Notes: generated by a model not told the origin, from the letters alone. A DNA stretch of 64,000 bases from JAPLJM01 sp963708515 (GCA_963708515.1 CAVPSX010000018.1:252744-316743); one strand, 5' to 3'; shown: positions 11,003 through 20,754, counted from the first letter of the stretch. Made by a program: numbers and translations.

Positions 11003-12496
11003 ATGGAAGAAAGTGATCTCCTGAAGAAACGCAAGGAAAAAATCGAGGCCCTGAAGGCCGAGGGCATCGATCTGTATCCAAACGATGTCAAAATCCGGAA
11101 TACAACGGAAGAGATTCTGTCGCGCTTTTCGGAAATGAGCTCGGATCAATTGGCGCAGATGGAAGAGCCGTTCCGCCTTGCCGGCCGGATCATGGCGGTG
11201 CGGAATTTCGGCAAGGCGGCCTTCATCAGCCTCCAGGACCGGAAGGGTCGCCTGCAGGGCTACATTCACAGGCAAATCGTAGGCGAGGCGGCTTATCAGT
11301 TGTTTAAAAAACTCGATGTGGGCGATATCGTTATGATCGAAGGCCGGGTTTTCCGCACAAAAACCGGAGAACTGACGATTGAAGCCGGCCGGTTGCGACT
11401 GCTGTCGAAGGCCATCCGCCCATTGCCGGAAAAATGGCATGGCCTGACAGACATTGAAACCCGCTATCGCCAGCGCCATCTGGATCTGATCGTCAATCCG
11501 CGAGTCAAGGACGTTTTTCAGAAGCGCAGCCGGATCATCCAGTCTGATTCGACGATTCATGGAAGAACGGGATTTTCTGGAGGTGGAAACGCCGATGATG
11601 CAGCCCAGAGCGGGCGGCGCCGTGGCCAGGCCTTTCAAGACCTATCATCACGCGCTGGGAATGGATCTCTACCTCCGGATCGCCCCGGAGCTTTACCTGA
11701 AACGGCTTGTCACCGGGGGGCATGGAAAGGGTTTTTGAAATCAACCGGAACTTTCGCAATGAAGGCATCTCCACTTTTCACAATCCGGAATTCACCATGA
11801 TGGAGTTCTACCAGGCCTATACGACCTACGAGGATCTCATGGCCATGACCGAGGAGCTGTTCGTTTTCGTGGCACAGAACCTGCTCGGCCGCCTGACTTT
11901 CACCTATCAGGATCAACAGATCGACCTGACGCCCCCCTGGCGGCGCGTCACGGTCAAGGACGCAATTATTCAAACCTGCGAAATCGGTGCGGACGTGCTG
12001 GAAGATGTAGACAAGGCCATCGCCTATGCCAGATCCCTGGGCATTCGACGTCGACGATCGGGCGCCGCTGGGCAACGTAATCATGGCCATCTTCGAGGGA
12101 GTGGCCGAGGCCCATCTGGTCCAGCCGACCTTTGTCACCCTCTATCCGGTCGAAGTTTCCCCGTTGTCGCGCAGGAACGCAACCGATCCGGCCTTGACAG
12201 ACCGCTTTGAACTTTACATCTGCGGAAAGGAAATCGCCAACGCCTTCTCGGAGCTGAATGATCCCGTGGATCAGCGGGGTCGATTTATGACGCAGCTCAA
12301 ACAGAGGGAAGCCGGGGATGATCAGGCCCATGAAATGGACGAAGACTACATCACAGCACTCGAGTACGGCATGCCCCCTACGGCCGGCGAGGGCATCGGG
12401 ATCGACCGGCTGGTCATGCTCCTGACGGACAGCGCCTCCATCCGCGATGTCATTCTTTTCCCACACATGCGGACCAAGGACGAAGGCGGCCACTGA
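11003..12496 (+). CDS. lysS: Lysyl-tRNA synthetase, class II (three frameshifts)
   Basis: LysS charges tRNA-Lys. The N-terminal OB-fold anticodon-binding domain is intact (GRIMAVRNFGKAAFISLQDR; GDIVMIEGRVFRTKTGEL). The class II motifs are spread over three frames: motif 1 region FMEERDFLEVETPMMQPRAGG, motif 2 FEINRNFRNEGIS followed by NPEFTMMEFYQAY, and motif 3 GEGIGIDRLVMLLTD. Breaks lie near 11545, at the G-run near 11716, and near 12045, where one surplus C falls before GACGTCGACGAT. Joined, the product has about the normal ~495 residues. Every conserved block survives and lysS is normally essential, so consensus errors are likelier than loss of the gene. The stop overlaps the lolC/E start by one base. 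Confidence 0.88.
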
Positions 12497-13773
12497 TGTC
12501 ATATGAATTCTTCGTCAGCCTGAGGTACCTCCGGGCCAAGCGAAAACAGGTCTTTGTTTCCGTCATTACCTTCATTTCCATCACCGGCATATTTCTCGGC
12601 GTGGCCGCGCTCATCATCGTTCTTGCCGTCATGAACGGATTTGAAACGGACCTGCGCAATAAAATCCTGGGGATCAATTCCCACATCGTGCTCATGGAGT
12701 ATAGCGGCCCCATGAAGCAATACCCGCAGATCATCAAGAACATCGAGAACATTCCCGGCGTCGTCGCCGCCACGCCGTTCATCTACAGCCAGGCCATGGT
12801 GAAAAGCGGGAACAATGCGAGCGGCGTCGTGCTGCGGGGTCTGCAGTTGGAAAGCGCCTTCCAGGTGATCACGCTTGCGAAGATGAAGGAGGGAAAGATG
12901 GATTTCCTGCAGGTCGGCAGGCGCCCGGTTCAGCGTATCGATCCGGACCTGGTGAATCTTCCCGGCATCATCGTTGGAAAGGAGTTGGCCAAGAATCTCG
13001 GCATCTTTCTGTATCAGCCGATCGGCATCCTCTCCCCCACGGGCACGGTCACGCCCATGGGCATGGCCCCCCGTATGAAAAGGTTCCTCGTCGTCGGGAT
13101 TTTCGATTCTGGTTTCTATGAGTACGATTCCACACTGGCCTTTTTGTCGCTCAAAGACAGCCAGGACTTCCTGAATATGGGGGAACAGGTCACCGGTGTG
13201 GAAATCCGCGTCAATAACATTTACAAGGCGGATGTGATTGCAAAGGTCATCGAACGAAAGTTGGGATTCCCCTACTGGGCCAGACACTGGATGGAAATGA
13301 ACAAAAACCTGTTTGCCGCCCTGCGGCTGGAAAAACGCGTCATGTTTATCATTTTGAGCCTGATCGTACTCGTGGCCGCCTTCAATATCATCACCACACT
13401 GATCATGGTGGTCATGGAAAAAAACAAGGATATCGCCATTCTCAAGAGCATGGGGGCGACGTCCGGAAGCATCATGAAGATATTTATCCTGCAGGGGGTG
13501 ATCATCGGGGCCATCGGGACGCTGCTGGGTGCCGCCGGGGGAATTACGGTCGCCTTGAATCTGTCGAAAATCTCTGTTTTTGTTGAAAATCTACTGGGCA
13601 TTAAAATCCTGCCCGGAGACGTTTATTACCTGAGTGAGCTCCCCTCCCGGGTCCATTACGGCGATGTTTCCATCATTATCGTGGGGTCGCTTGTTCTGTG
13701 TTTTTTATCGACCCTTTATCCCTCCTGGCGGGCGTCGAAGCTGGATCCGGCAGAGGCCTTGCGATATGAATAG
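12496..13773 (+). CDS. lolC: Lipoprotein-releasing ABC transporter permease LolC/LolE
   Basis: With LolD, this inner-membrane protein releases outer-membrane lipoproteins to the periplasmic carrier LolA. The 425 residues show one N-terminal helix (VITFISITGIFLGVAALIIVLAVMNGF), a large MacB-like periplasmic domain, and three C-terminal helices in an FtsX domain (VMFIILSLIVLVAAFNIITTL; ILKSMGATSGSIMKIFILQG; a last helix before STLYPSWRASKLDPAEALRYE). Only one permease gene is present, so the complex is probably a homodimer (LolF-type), as in many non-enteric bacteria. The start overlaps the lysS stop. Confidence 0.93.
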   Translation: MSYEFFVSLRYLRAKRKQVFVSVITFISITGIFLGVAALIIVLAVMNGFETDLRNKILGINSHIVLMEYSGPMKQYPQIIKNIENIPGVVAATPFIYSQAMVKSGNNASGVVLRGLQLESAFQVITLAKMKEGKMDFLQVGRRPVQRIDPDLVNLPGIIVGKELAKNLGIFLYQPIGILSPTGTVTPMGMAPRMKRFLVVGIFDSGFYEYDSTLAFLSLKDSQDFLNMGEQVTGVEIRVNNIYKADVIAKVIERKLGFPYWARHWMEMNKNLFAALRLEKRVMFIILSLIVLVAAFNIITTLIMVVMEKNKDIAILKSMGATSGSIMKIFILQGVIIGAIGTLLGAAGGITVALNLSKISVFVENLLGIKILPGDVYYLSELPSRVHYGDVSIIIVGSLVLCFLSTLYPSWRASKLDPAEALRYE

Positions 13774-13780
13774 GAGCGTT

Positions 13781-13861
13781 TTGCATACCCGATGAAAAGC
13801 GGTTCCTCAGCGGCAAAATCATTCTTCGTTTGTCTCGAGCACGGCAACAGGAATTTTTCAC
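13781..13861 (+). repeat. Palindromic repeat, copy H (degenerate)
   Basis: It starts with TTGCATACCCGATGAAAAGCGG, close to the TTTGCATAACCGATGAGAAATGG left end of copy C, and ends with CGGCAACAGGAATTTTTCA, similar to the family's right end. The core blocks are eroded and the length is only about 80 bases. It fills the gap between lolC and lolD. Confidence 0.5.
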
Positions 13862-13873
13862 AACAGGATTATC

Positions 13874-14542
13874 GTGATCAGGATCAGTAATCTCAACAAG
13901 ACCTTTATCAAAGACGGCACACGGATCGATGTCCTGAAGGATCTGAACCTGAACATCGGCGAAGGGGATTCCCTGGCCATCGTCGGCGTATCGGGCTCCG
14001 GGAAAAGCACCCTGATCCATATCCTGGGGACGCTCGATCGCCCGACGTCCGGCGTGATCCTGTTTGAGGATCGGGACGTTTTTCTCTGGCCGGAAGCGGA
14101 ACTGTCCGTTTTCAGGAATGAAAAAATCGGTTTTGTTTTTCAATTCAACAACTTGCTGCCGGAGTTCAGCAGTCTGGAAAACGTCATGATGCCGGCCTTG
14201 ATTCACGGCATGAGCAAAAAGGAAGCCGGAAAACGGGCAGAACTTCTCTTGAAAGATATGGGACTTCATGATAGGACAACACATAAACCCGGCGAGCTGT
14301 CCGGCGGAGAGCAACAGCGGGTCGCCGTCGCCCGGGCGCTCATCATGGAGCCGAAACTGCTGCTGGCCGATGAGCCTACCGGAAATCTTGATACAGAAAC
14401 GGGGGCGAGAATCGGCGATCTGCTTGTCAGGCTGAATAAAACAAAAGGGATCACACTGGTCGTCGTCACCCATAACGCCATGCTTGCGAAACAAATGTCC
14501 CGGCGCATCGGACTCCAGGACGGAAAGATCGTTAGTGAATAA
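13874..14542 (+). CDS. lolD: Lipoprotein-releasing ABC transporter ATPase LolD
   Basis: This is the cytoplasmic ATPase of the Lol exporter. The 222-residue protein has Walker A GVSGSGKSTLIH, the MacB/LolD-family segment FVFQFNNLLPEFSSLENVMMP, signature LSGGEQQRVAVARAL, and Walker B LLLADEPTGNLD. It begins with GTG at 13874. LolC is separated from it by about 100 bases of repeat copy H, while its 3' end overlaps the GTG start of bamA by eight bases, so translation of the two is probably coupled. Confidence 0.94.
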   Translation: MIRISNLNKTFIKDGTRIDVLKDLNLNIGEGDSLAIVGVSGSGKSTLIHILGTLDRPTSGVILFEDRDVFLWPEAELSVFRNEKIGFVFQFNNLLPEFSSLENVMMPALIHGMSKKEAGKRAELLLKDMGLHDRTTHKPGELSGGEQQRVAVARALIMEPKLLLADEPTGNLDTETGARIGDLLVRLNKTKGITLVVVTHNAMLAKQMSRRIGLQDGKIVSE

Positions 14543-17183
14543 GAAGAATCCTCTCATGCTGCTCATTCTGCTGGTCGTTTTGGCGATCACTCTTTGTTCG
14601 GCAGCGGCGTCGATCGCTGACGATGTCAGAAAGATTGCCGTCTTTCCTTTTGAAGTTCACAGCCGTACAAATACCGCCGGCCTTCAGGACGCCATCGATA
14701 AAGGGCTGCCGCTTGAACTGCTGAAGTCAACATTCATTCAGGTCATCGACCGCGATGCGACGATCAACGCCATCCGGGGAAGGCGGGTGGATGAGGCAAC
14801 GGCCCTGTCCGTCGGGAAAGCCCTTGGGGCCGACCTGGCCATTACGGGAAGTCTTTCTGAATTCGGAGATTTGATCAGCATCGACGCCAGGATTATCGAC
14901 ATCAGGCAGGGTAAGACCATTCCGGGCATTATTGCCCAGGGCCGCGGGGCGGAAAGCATTCAGGCCGTGCTGACGCGACTGAAAAAGGAGATTCTGATGC
15001 GGGCCTTTGTCGATCAGAGAATTGCCGGTATCGAATTCAAGGGAAATCTCAAGATCGAGGCGGCCGCTATCAATCAGTCCTTGAAAAGCGCAAAAGGGGG
15101 GCTCTATTCCGAGGCGGATATAGCCGCCGATATCCGGACCATCTACAGGATGGGACATTTCCAGGATGTCGCCGCGGGAGTGACCGATACGGCTGACGGA
15201 AAGATCATCACGTTCACGGTTCAGGAAAGGGCGGTTATTTCCGACATCATCATCAGGGGCAACAAAAAGATCGGCAAGGGGGATGTTGAAGGGGTGTTGA
15301 CGGTTAAAACCCGCCAGATCGTGAATCCTGAAAAAGTGAAAACGGATGTGGAAAAAATCAGGGGCCTTTACCACAGCAAAGGTTATTATAATGTGGAAAT
15401 CACCGACACGATTGAAAAGGAGGGCGATAAAAATGTCCGGGTCGTCCTTAATATTGTGGAAGGCGACAGGCTCTATATCAGAAAAATTAGCTTCGACGGG
15501 AACCGCGCCTTTCGTGAAAAAGATCTTAAGAATATCATGAAAACATCAGAAAAGAATCTGCTGTATTTCTTTACGGATGCCGGTGTTCTCAAGCAGGATG
15601 AGTTGAAACAGGACATCGGTAAACTCAATGCCTTCTACCTCAATAACGGTTTTATCAACGCCCAGGTTGGAGAAGCGGAGGTAACCTATGATCAGGGGGG
15701 AATTTACGTGAAGATCAGGGTGACGGAAGGCAAACAATTCAAGGTCGGCAAGATCGATATCTCCGGCGATTCCCTGAAGATGCCCAAAGACAAGCTGCTG
15801 AAAAATTTAAATATTCTCAAGAAGGATTATTTTGATCGGGAAGCGGTCATGAAGGACATCGAATACCTGACCCAGGCCGCAAGCGACGAAGGGTACGCCT
15901 ACACGGAGGTTGCCCCGTTGACGCTGGCTCACGATACGGACCAGACGGTTGACATCACGTACCAGGTTTCAAAGGGTCATCAGGTCTATTTCAACCGGAT
16001 ATCCATCACCGGCAACACCAAGACCCGGGATAAAGTGATCAGAAGACAGCTTGCCATTTCGGAAGGAGATCTCTACAGCAGCAGCAATCTGAAAAAAAGT
16101 TATCAGGAGCTGAATCGCCTGCGCTACTTTGAAGAAATTGATTTTCAATCAGAAAAGGGCACAAAGGAGAACCTGACGGATGTCAGTATCCGCATCAAGG
16201 AAAAGTCGACCGGTTTTTTCAGTGTCGGAGCGGGATACAGCGCTTCGGACGCAGCCATGCTCACTGCCCAGATAACCCAGCAGAACCTGTTCGGCCGGGG
16301 CCAGAGCCTGAGCCTGAAGGCCAATTTAAGCAGTAAAATGACGAACTATGAGCTTTCATTCACCGAACCCTGGCTCTTTGATATACCCCTCTGGAGCAAA
16401 TTCGATCTCTGGAATTATGAACGCCAGTACGATACGTACAACCTGTCCAGCACGGGAGGGGGGGCCACTGTGGGTTATCCGATATGGGAATACGTGAGCA
16501 GCTATATTGGTTACCGGCTCTCCTCGGATGATGTCAAGGACATCCAGGCGACAGCAGCTTCCTACATCAAGAAACAGGAGGGCTTGACCACGACAAGCGC
16601 TCTGACCGTCTCGTTGGTCCGGGATACGACCAACGATACCATGTTCCCCTCCAGGGGTTCGAAAAACAGCGCTTCGGTGACCTATGCGGGCATCTTCGAT
16701 ATAGGAAATGCGCGTTATACCAAAGTAGGCGTCGCTTCGTCCTGGTTTTTTGCGCTTCCGCTCGAAACGGTCTTCGGCATTTATGGAAAGGCCGGCTATT
16801 TGCAGAGCAATTCGGACCGGGACGTTCCCATTTATGAACGCTTTATTCTTGGCGGCATGTACGCCTTGAGAGGACTGCGTGATGTCGGTCCCAGAGATCC
16901 CGCCACAAACGATCTGCTTGGCGGTCTGACCATGATGGCCTTCAGCGGGGAATTCATCTTTCCGCTGATCGCAAATGCCGGAATGAAAGGCGTCCTGTTT
17001 TATGATGCCGGCAATGCCTGGGAAAGCGGCTATCATTTCGATGATATACGGCAAACCGCCGGCGTCGGCGTCCGCTGGTATTCCCCCATTGGCCCCTTGA
17101 GACTGGAGTACGGCTATGTCCTGGATCGCAAAGCCGGTGAATCCGCCGGTCGCTTTGAATTCACAATCGGCATGATGATGTAA
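14535..17183 (+). CDS. bamA: Outer-membrane assembly factor BamA with extra N-terminal domain
   Basis: BamA folds beta-barrel proteins into the outer membrane. The GTG at 14535 gives a clear signal peptide (LMLLILLVVLAITLCSAAASIA), so it is preferred over the longer frame. Five POTRA domains follow (residues ~160-560; for example IAGIEFKGNLKIE, ISDIIIRGNKKIGKGDV, IRKISFDGNRAF, VGKIDISGDSL, FNRISITGNTKTRDKVI). The barrel contains ALRGLRDVGPRD and the C-terminal VRWYSPIGPLRLEYGY. Between the signal peptide and POTRA1 lies an extra domain of ~130 residues (KIAVFPFEVHS ... ADLAITGSLSEFGDLISIDARI) resembling the TolB-N/FlgT/CsgG fold. The total of ~882 residues is larger than the ~810 of Escherichia coli. 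Confidence 0.94.
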   Translation: MNKKNPLMLLILLVVLAITLCSAAASIADDVRKIAVFPFEVHSRTNTAGLQDAIDKGLPLELLKSTFIQVIDRDATINAIRGRRVDEATALSVGKALGADLAITGSLSEFGDLISIDARIIDIRQGKTIPGIIAQGRGAESIQAVLTRLKKEILMRAFVDQRIAGIEFKGNLKIEAAAINQSLKSAKGGLYSEADIAADIRTIYRMGHFQDVAAGVTDTADGKIITFTVQERAVISDIIIRGNKKIGKGDVEGVLTVKTRQIVNPEKVKTDVEKIRGLYHSKGYYNVEITDTIEKEGDKNVRVVLNIVEGDRLYIRKISFDGNRAFREKDLKNIMKTSEKNLLYFFTDAGVLKQDELKQDIGKLNAFYLNNGFINAQVGEAEVTYDQGGIYVKIRVTEGKQFKVGKIDISGDSLKMPKDKLLKNLNILKKDYFDREAVMKDIEYLTQAASDEGYAYTEVAPLTLAHDTDQTVDITYQVSKGHQVYFNRISITGNTKTRDKVIRRQLAISEGDLYSSSNLKKSYQELNRLRYFEEIDFQSEKGTKENLTDVSIRIKEKSTGFFSVGAGYSASDAAMLTAQITQQNLFGRGQSLSLKANLSSKMTNYELSFTEPWLFDIPLWSKFDLWNYERQYDTYNLSSTGGGATVGYPIWEYVSSYIGYRLSSDDVKDIQATAASYIKKQEGLTTTSALTVSLVRDTTNDTMFPSRGSKNSASVTYAGIFDIGNARYTKVGVASSWFFALPLETVFGIYGKAGYLQSNSDRDVPIYERFILGGMYALRGLRDVGPRDPATNDLLGGLTMMAFSGEFIFPLIANAGMKGVLFYDAGNAWESGYHFDDIRQTAGVGVRWYSPIGPLRLEYGYVLDRKAGESAGRFEFTIGMMM

Positions 17184-17244
17184 CATACTGATCATCGGGC
17201 CATGGAATAATCTTCATACTTAAAATGGCAGAAGGAGGATAATC

Positions 17245-17841
17245 ATGAGAAAATACAGTAGTTTAATGTCGAGCGCCGTGGTGCTGCTGGCGCTGATGTT
17301 CATTGCGTCCCAGGCACTGGCGGCCGAAAAAACAGGCTTTGTCAGTATTGGTGAAGTGGTGGCGAAATCAGAGTCCGGGAAAAAGGCGGAGGAGCAATTC
17401 AAAAAAATCGTCGAGAAAGACCGGGCAGCCATTCAGGAAAGAGAAAAAGAGCTGCAAAAACTCAAGGACGAGCTTGAAAAACAGCGCCCCCTGCTCCGGG
17501 AGGATGTTTTAAGGGCCCGTGAAGCGGATTACCAGAAAAAATTCAGAGATTATCAATTGCTGGTTAAGGATGCCAATGAGGAACTCCAGGCCAAGCAGCA
17601 GGAGATCATGAAAGACCTCATCCCCGAAATCATGAAAATCATCACGGCGATAGGCGAAAAGGAAAAATACACAATGATCGTGGATCTCGGTGTCGTGCCG
17701 GCCTTTCCCTATCACGCCAGGGAAAACGAGATCACACAGCGCGTGATTGAGGAATTCAACAAAGCCCAGACAGGCAGAGCCCCGGCAAGCAAGGCGCCGG
17801 CAAGCAAGGCGCCGGTGAGCAAAGCCCCGGCAAAGAAATAA
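17245..17841 (+). CDS. skp: Periplasmic chaperone Skp/OmpH
   Basis: Skp holds unfolded outer-membrane proteins in the periplasm and passes them to BamA, whose gene is directly upstream. The 198-residue product starts with a signal peptide (SSAVVLLALMFIASQALA) and then VSIGEVVAKSESGKKAEEQF. A long charged coiled coil follows (residues ~45-120, rich in Lys, Glu and Gln). The tail has a short tandem repeat of ASKAP units ending in lysines, which is not usual for Skp and may be a disordered basic extension. AGAAGGAGG lies upstream of the ATG. Confidence 0.9.
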   Translation: MRKYSSLMSSAVVLLALMFIASQALAAEKTGFVSIGEVVAKSESGKKAEEQFKKIVEKDRAAIQEREKELQKLKDELEKQRPLLREDVLRAREADYQKKFRDYQLLVKDANEELQAKQQEIMKDLIPEIMKIITAIGEKEKYTMIVDLGVVPAFPYHARENEITQRVIEEFNKAQTGRAPASKAPASKAPVSKAPAKK

Positions 17842-17849
17842 TACGTCTC

Positions 17850-17875
17850 AGGGGACAGGTTTAAACCTGTCCCCT
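17850..17875. repeat. Perfect REP-like palindrome
   Basis: AGGGGACAGGTTT at 17850-17862 is followed at once by its exact reverse complement, giving a 26-base perfect palindrome with no loop. Related GGGGACAG/CTGTCCCC palindromes occur inside repeat copies C and E. Elements of this type are often mobilised by REP-associated Y1 transposases, none of which lies in the window. Confidence 0.75.
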
Positions 17876-17962
17876 TGCGCCAGTGAGGCGTACTTAGGCG
17901 TACGCCGCAACGACGAAGGGTGAAGCGCAACAAAGTATCCGGACTTTTTATGCAGTCGTAAA

Positions 17963-19033
17963 GTGGTTTATCCCGTGCCCAAGTCACTTGATGAACTGGC
18001 CGTTTTTTTAGACGCCAGGGTCGCCGGAAACGGCGATGTCCTGATCGCACGTTTGCGCGGCATCGAAGACGCCGGCCCGGGGGACCTGACGTTTGTTTCC
18101 AATGCCAAATACCGGAAAAAACTGGAAAAGACCGGCGCTTCGGCAATTCTGGTCTCGCCCGGAATACAGGCCGCCGGAAAGAACCTGCTGATCGTCGAGG
18201 ATCCTTATATCGCCTTTGGAAAGGCATTGACCCTTTTTTATCCGGAAGATCAAGTACCCGCGCAACAAAGCCAGCAATCCTTCGTCGATAAAACGGCAGT
18301 CGTTTCTAAAGGCGCCGTAATTTATCCGGGCGTTTATGTTGGACCGAACGCCAAAATTGACAGCGGCGCCGTTTTGTATCCGGGCGTTTATATCGGTCCG
18401 GACGCAGCCGTCGGCGAGCAGTCCGTTCTGTATCCCGGCGTCAAGGTCTACCGAAGATGCCTGGTCGGAAAACGCGTGATCCTGCATGCAGGCGTGGTTG
18501 TGGGCGCAGACGGCTTCGGCTTCGCGAAACCCGGCCGGGGAAATATAAAGATTCCGCAGGTGGGCATCGTGCAGATCGACGATGATGTGGAAGTGGGCGC
18601 CAATACCACCATTGACCGCGCAACCCTGGGCAGGACATGGATTCAGCGCGGCGTAAAAATCGACAATCTCGTGCAGATTGCCCACAACTGTGTCATCGGT
18701 GAATATTCGGTCATTGTGGCCCAGGTGGGAATCTCCGGAAGCACGACGTTGGGAAAAGGGGTCATGATCGGGGGGCAGGCCGGTCTGGTCGGACATATCG
18801 AAATCGGAGACCATGTCATGGTCGGCGCCCAGTCGGGAATTCATAAGGACATCGCGCCCAACCAGATTGTCATGGGTTCGCCCCAGCGGCCGCACCGGGA
18901 CTTCTTGAGAATCGAGGCCTGTGTTTCCAGGCTTCCGGAGATGCGCCAGACCCTCGCCGCCCTCGAGAAAAAGGTGGCCGACATGGAAAATATCATAGAG
19001 AGAAAAAGGAAAAACAGGAAGGTTGATCCATGA
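17963..19033 (+). CDS. lpxD: UDP-3-O-acylglucosamine N-acyltransferase LpxD
   Basis: LpxD adds the second hydroxyacyl chain from acyl-ACP to the UDP-sugar precursor of lipid A. The protein begins with the LpxD uridine-binding domain (KSLDELAVFLDARVAGNGDVLI; GIEDAGPGDLTFVSN). A left-handed beta-helix of hexapeptide repeats follows, with the catalytic His region IAHNCVIGEYSVIVAQ and the conserved VGADGFGFA. At 356 residues it is of normal length. The GTG at 17963 or the GTG at 17975 may be the start; neither has a strong ribosome-binding site. It overlaps lpxA by four bases; fabZ, often found between these genes, is absent. Confidence 0.95.
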   Translation: MVYPVPKSLDELAVFLDARVAGNGDVLIARLRGIEDAGPGDLTFVSNAKYRKKLEKTGASAILVSPGIQAAGKNLLIVEDPYIAFGKALTLFYPEDQVPAQQSQQSFVDKTAVVSKGAVIYPGVYVGPNAKIDSGAVLYPGVYIGPDAAVGEQSVLYPGVKVYRRCLVGKRVILHAGVVVGADGFGFAKPGRGNIKIPQVGIVQIDDDVEVGANTTIDRATLGRTWIQRGVKIDNLVQIAHNCVIGEYSVIVAQVGISGSTTLGKGVMIGGQAGLVGHIEIGDHVMVGAQSGIHKDIAPNQIVMGSPQRPHRDFLRIEACVSRLPEMRQTLAALEKKVADMENIIERKRKNRKVDP

Positions 19034-19806
19034 TGAACATTCATCCAACGGCGATTATCTCACCGGAGGCCGAAATTGCCGACGATGTTGAAATCGGGGC
19101 CTACAGCATCATCGGCCCCGATGTCCATATCGGAAAGCAGACGGTTGTCGGCCCCCATGCGGTCATCGAAGCCCACACCGACATCGGCGAGCGGTGCCAC
19201 ATCTACCAGTTCGCGGCTATCGGCGCGGCGCCCCAGGACCTGAAATACAAGGGCGAGAAGACGCGCGTGATCATCGGCAGCGACAACACCATCCGCGAGT
19301 TCGTCACCATTCACCGGGCCACCGCCGCCGACCCCGGCGCGACCGTCATGGGAAATCACAACCTGATCATGGCCTACAGCCATATCGCCCACAACTGCAT
19401 CCTTGACAACCACATCATCATGGTAAACGCCGCCAACCTGGCCGGCCATATCCATGTGGAGGATTATGCCATCATCGGGGGGCTGTCGGGCGTGCATCAG
19501 TTCACGCGCATCGGCGCCCACAGCATGATCGGCGGCGCCTCCGCCGTCACGCGGGATGTGGCGCCCTATCTGATTGTCGCCGGTAATCATGCCACAACTC
19601 ATGGCCTCAATGTGGTCGGCCTGAAACGCCGCGGATTTCAGGAAGAGACAATCAATGGCATCAAACGTGCCTACACGCTCGTTTTCCGGTCGTCGCTGCT
19701 TTTAAAAACGGCGATTGAAAGGATTCATGACGAGGTTGAAGACACCCCGGAAGTCAGGCATTTTCTCGAATTCATCGAGAAATCAGAAAGAGGTCTCTGC
19801 CGGTAG
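19030..19806 (+). CDS. lpxA: UDP-N-acetylglucosamine acyltransferase LpxA
   Basis: LpxA starts lipid A synthesis by acylating position 3 of the UDP-amino sugar. The 258-residue protein is a hexapeptide-repeat beta-helix (IHPTAIISPEAEIADDVEIG) with the catalytic His in YSHIAHNCILDNH and the helical C-terminal domain GLKRRGFQEETINGIKRAY. It is followed directly by a GnnA-like and a GnnB-like gene. It may therefore accept UDP-GlcNAc3N and form an amide instead of an ester, as reported for LpxA of Acidithiobacillus ferrooxidans; this preference is inferred from context only. Confidence 0.96.
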   Translation: MMNIHPTAIISPEAEIADDVEIGAYSIIGPDVHIGKQTVVGPHAVIEAHTDIGERCHIYQFAAIGAAPQDLKYKGEKTRVIIGSDNTIREFVTIHRATAADPGATVMGNHNLIMAYSHIAHNCILDNHIIMVNAANLAGHIHVEDYAIIGGLSGVHQFTRIGAHSMIGGASAVTRDVAPYLIVAGNHATTHGLNVVGLKRRGFQEETINGIKRAYTLVFRSSLLLKTAIERIHDEVEDTPEVRHFLEFIEKSERGLCR

Positions 19807-20754
19807 ATGCATAAGATAAACGTCGGCGTGGTGGGGATCGGGCATTTAGGCAAATACCACCTGCAGAAATATCAGAAACTGGAAAACTGCATGATCATCG
19901 CGGCGGCGGACGTTTTAGAAGAGCGTGCCGTGAGCGCCGCCGAGCTTTATCACTGCCGCGCCATGATGGATTACCGTGAAATGATCGGTTCCGTGGACGT
20001 CGTCAGTATCGCCGTTCCCACACGCTGCCACCACGAAGTGGCCAAGGCCTTTCTGGAGGCGGGCGTGCATGTCCTGCTGGAGAAGCCGATCACGGAAACC
20101 CTGGAGCAAGCCGATGAGCTGATTGCCCTTGCCGGCCGGAACGGGCTCGTGTTGCAGATCGGATTCGTGGAGCGGTTCAATCCGGCAGTCGTTGCCCTGG
20201 GGAAGGTCATCCGGAAACCCCTCTTCATCGAGGCCCATCGACTTCACCCCTTTTACGAGCGCGGCACGGACGTGGACGTGATTCTCGACCTGATGGTTCA
20301 CGATCTTGACATCATTCTGCATTTTGTAAATTCCCCGCTTCAGGAAATCGATGCGGTCGGAACTGCCGTTCTGACCGACAAGGTGGATATTACCAACGTC
20401 CGCCTGCGTTTTGCCAATGGTTGCGTCGCCAATATCACGGCCAGCCGGATCAGTATGAAAACCATGCAGAAGATCCGGTTCTTCGGGCTGGAGGGTTACC
20501 ACGCCGTCGATTGCTCCAAACGGGACCTGCTTTCCTTAAGCAGGCAGGTCGGCCCCGAGGGGCAGATCGAAATTGTCCAGAATCACGTGGAAATCGTCCA
20601 GAAAGATCCCCTCGAGGAAGAAATCCGCGCCTTTATCGAGGCTGTAACGAATAAGACAGACCCGCCGGTTTCGGGCAGGGAGGGCCGGGAGGTCCTGGCC
20701 GTCGCCCTGCGGATTCTGGAAGAAATCAGAAAGGCTCAGGAAAGAATATTATGA
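19807..20754 (+). CDS. gnnA: Gfo/Idh/MocA oxidoreductase, GnnA-like UDP-GlcNAc 3-dehydrogenase
   Basis: The 315-residue protein has an N-terminal NAD-binding fold (VGVVGIGHLGKYH), the family's LLEKPITETLEQA motif with the conserved Lys, and a C-terminal Gfo/Idh domain (EAHRLHPFYERG; DLMVHDLDIILHF). In Acidithiobacillus ferrooxidans the oxidoreductase GnnA and aminotransferase GnnB are encoded between lpxA and lpxB and turn UDP-GlcNAc into UDP-GlcNAc3N. The same arrangement here, with a DegT-type gene next, supports that role. It starts on the base after the lpxA stop. Homologues without a GnnB partner exist in related bacteria, so family alone would not prove function. Confidence 0.8.
   Translation: MHKINVGVVGIGHLGKYHLQKYQKLENCMIIAAADVLEERAVSAAELYHCRAMMDYREMIGSVDVVSIAVPTRCHHEVAKAFLEAGVHVLLEKPITETLEQADELIALAGRNGLVLQIGFVERFNPAVVALGKVIRKPLFIEAHRLHPFYERGTDVDVILDLMVHDLDIILHFVNSPLQEIDAVGTAVLTDKVDITNVRLRFANGCVANITASRISMKTMQKIRFFGLEGYHAVDCSKRDLLSLSRQVGPEGQIEIVQNHVEIVQKDPLEEEIRAFIEAVTNKTDPPVSGREGREVLAVALRILEEIRKAQERIL

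Noticed and set aside
11540..12050. Programmed ribosomal frameshifting in lysS
   Set aside because: Three shifts in one gene, none with a slippery heptamer and stimulatory structure, and many other genes in the window are broken in the same way. Sequence error is simpler.
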